In this document: positions 6,190 through 7,604 of the stretch, in pieces
How the letters are laid out: each line of letters begins with the position of its first letter
Numbering within the stretch: position 1 is the first letter of the stretch
From: Faucicola sp032089155
Lineage (GTDB): Bacteria > Pseudomonadota > Gammaproteobacteria > Pseudomonadales > Moraxellaceae
Reading direction: 5' to 3'
Assembly (NCBI GenBank): GCA_032089155.1
Contig: DAMDEV010000129.1
Location: 1 to 7,604 of the forward strand
Length of the DNA stretch: 7,604 bases
Program-made: the position numbers and the translations under genes
The notes under the pieces: model-generated
Told to the model about the DNA's origin: nothing
The model's input: the letters and a program-made list of their open reading frames with translations, nothing else
Database searches by the model: none

Positions 6190-6381
6190 ACGCATCCTTA
6201 AAATTTGACCAACCCAATACACTTAAAAAAATGTTGCAAGAACGCGAAGATTTGCAATCATTAATCTCACTTTACTGATTTTGTTGGTTGGGCACAAGAG
6301 GCGATATCGGACGATACGTTTAAGAAAGGTAACTTGGAATGGCAATCATGTCAAACCTAGGCGGCATTGTGGTGATGGGCA
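6190..6381. other. Spacer between the hybrid kinase and crotonase genes
   Basis: About 190 bases. I see no convincing promoter for the crotonase gene and no intrinsic terminator for the kinase gene. An 8-base inverted repeat, ACTTGGAA (6332-6339) and TTCCAAGT (6392-6399), straddles the kinase stop but with a 52-base gap. The + strand contains two short protein-like reading stretches (6231-6278 and 6277-6360) in adjacent frames, which may be a remnant of a small gene. Confidence 0.4.
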
Positions 6382-7604
6382 TCAAATCATCTTCCAAGTC
6401 ATGTCGTTTTCTTTGAGCTGGGCATATTTGAGTGCAGGGAATTGACTCAAATCAGCCTTTGCCAAGTTATCGAGCGCTTGTAGCATTTGCTCATAATAAG
6501 GCGCCAAAATGGCAAATTGCGCAGGTGAGCTATTGTTGATATTTAGCAAGCACTTGTCTTCAAGATTTTGGCTGGCTTGGCGTAGCTGTGGTACGCCTGT
6601 ATAACGACTTGCCCCTAAAATGCGATGCGCCGCGTGGGACAAGGCTTGTCTGTCGTGGCGCTGCCAAGCCTGCTGTAAGTCACTTTTTTCCTGCTCAATC
6701 GACTCAATCAGCAAGGTAATTAAGTTGGCTGCCAAATCAGGCTTACCTGCTACCCGCATCACCGCATCATCCCAATCAATGACAGCAAGACTTGCTAGTG
6801 ACTCAGCGCTATGCTGACTGCTGACCGATGGTAGGCTTGGCAAATTAGCATTGTCATCGGTGGTAGTCGCTGAGGCGGCTAATGGCGTATGAGCAAATAC
6901 GGCACTCTCTTTGGGGGTTGCAGGTGAAGTACGCAGGTTATTTGCCCCAGACACTATAGACGCTATCGACCGCGCCGAGAGGGGCGACTTGATAGCCGAT
7001 TTGTCAGAAGCCACATCAGCGGTTGAGTCAAAAGTAACATCAGCGGACACGGACGTGCTGTGTTTACCCAACCAGCGTTGCAGGATTTGCAATAACTGGG
7101 TTTGACTGATTGGTTTGCCCACATAGTCATCAATCCCCGATGCCAATAATTTATCGCGTTCATCCGATAGACTATGTGCGGTCAGGGCAATAATCGGGAT
7201 ATGTTTATGTCCTGCTTGCGTTTCAACCTTACGGATTTGGATCGCGGCTTCACTGCCTGACATTCTTGGCATTTGAATGTCCATAAAAATCAAATCCACG
7301 GCGGTATCGCTTTGTGACTGGTGGGTGGTGATGTATTCAATGGCGTCAAACCCACTATTAACCGTCACCACATTAATGCTCAGCTCAGCCAATAACGCTT
7401 CTAGTACCAATAAATTGGGAAGATGGTCATCCACGGCAAGCACAGTAAAGCCATGCCACTGCGGTAGTGTTGGCTCTTGGCTGCTAGCAGAATTACTATC
7501 GAGCAGCTGATAAAGTTGGCGACGGTCGAGCGGCTGATATAAGGCTTGTGCTTGGTAACGCGACAACAATTCTGGCTCAAGATTGACTTGATAGCCAAAT
7601 AGTA
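6382..7604 (-). CDS. gacS: BarA/GacS-type hybrid sensor histidine kinase, C-terminal part (runs off the right edge)
   Basis: The frame is open to the right edge, so the sensor, HAMP and kinase domains lie outside; about 407 C-terminal residues are visible. Numbering from the TTG codon at 7569, the first stretch (about 1-23, ending ALYQPLDRRQLYQLL) resembles the end of a degenerate receiver. A canonical receiver follows at 41-168: acidic pair D47/D48, phospho-acceptor D97 in FMDIQMP, T130 and K152 in GKPI. A Ser/Ala/Thr-rich linker occupies about 170-262. The HPt domain is at about 263-375 with H315 in HRILGASRYTGVP as the phospho-acceptor; the GVP segment is typical of BarA/GacS. In the known system phosphate passes His-Asp-His to the regulator GacA/UvrY, which drives small RNAs that sequester CsrA/RsmA. 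The order pseudo-receiver, receiver, HPt supports BarA/GacS over other hybrid kinases, but the input domain is not visible. TTG 7569 is internal, not a start. Confidence 0.87.
   Translation of the reverse strand, partial: LFGYQVNLEPELLSRYQAQALYQPLDRRQLYQLLDSNSASSQEPTLPQWHGFTVLAVDDHLPNLLVLEALLAELSINVVTVNSGFDAIEYITTHQSQSDTAVDLIFMDIQMPRMSGSEAAIQIRKVETQAGHKHIPIIALTAHSLSDERDKLLASGIDDYVGKPISQTQLLQILQRWLGKHSTSVSADVTFDSTADVASDKSAIKSPLSARSIASIVSGANNLRTSPATPKESAVFAHTPLAASATTTDDNANLPSLPSVSSQHSAESLASLAVIDWDDAVMRVAGKPDLAANLITLLIESIEQEKSDLQQAWQRHDRQALSHAAHRILGASRYTGVPQLRQASQNLEDKCLLNINNSSPAQFAILAPYYEQMLQALDNLAKADLSQFPALKYAQLKENDMTWKMI

Noticed and set aside
6190..6222. GTG start at 6222 for the crotonase
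   Set aside because: It has no ribosome site, whereas ATG 6189 has AAGGA at 5 bases.
6339..6416. 25-codon + strand frame (MAIMSNLGG...) beside the kinase stop
   Set aside because: AGG lies 9 bases upstream, but most of the frame overlaps the kinase end antisense and nothing supports expression.

Overview
The window looks like chromosomal DNA of a gammaproteobacterium of the order Pseudomonadales, most likely the Moraxellaceae (Moraxella/Psychrobacter/Acinetobacter side). The reasons are the ubiG-mupP-yciK gene order known from Pseudomonas and relatives, the moderately AT-rich base composition with very AT-rich spacers, and the protein families present. The assignment comes from gene content and remembered family features, not from a search.

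Left part, 1-816: the start of a dsbA-type periplasmic disulfide oxidase gene runs leftward off the window edge. It faces away from ubiG across a roughly 500-base AT-rich spacer. That spacer holds four copies of a 9-mer spaced 10, 11 and 10 bases apart, just upstream of dsbA.

Middle, + strand, 817-3548: ubiG (ubiquinone O-methyltransferase), then a HAD phosphatase best read as MupP (N-acetylmuramate 6-phosphate phosphatase of peptidoglycan recycling, often annotated gph), then a YciK-type short-chain dehydrogenase. The dehydrogenase gene is broken by an apparent 4-base tandem duplication; removing it restores a complete 256-residue protein. A small four-cysteine zinc-finger gene (ybiI type, DksA/TraR family) follows with its own candidate promoter. 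Two hairpins lie where it meets the convergent gene from the right.

Right part, - strand, 7604-3587: the C-terminal part of a BarA/GacS-type hybrid sensor kinase (end of a degenerate receiver, a canonical receiver, a long low-complexity linker, an HPt domain) enters from the right edge. It is followed by a crotonase-fold acyl-CoA enzyme and, 38 bases further on, a membrane-anchored phospholipase D superfamily protein with two HKD motifs (cardiolipin synthase-like). The last two are probably co-transcribed.

This is a housekeeping region: respiratory quinone synthesis, envelope and peptidoglycan metabolism, phospholipid chemistry, disulfide formation and global signalling. I see no mobile element, CRISPR array, tRNA, rRNA or defence cassette. 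The observations most worth following are the yciK frameshift, the helically phased repeats upstream of dsbA, the gph/mupP reassignment, and a possible decayed small gene at 6231-6360.
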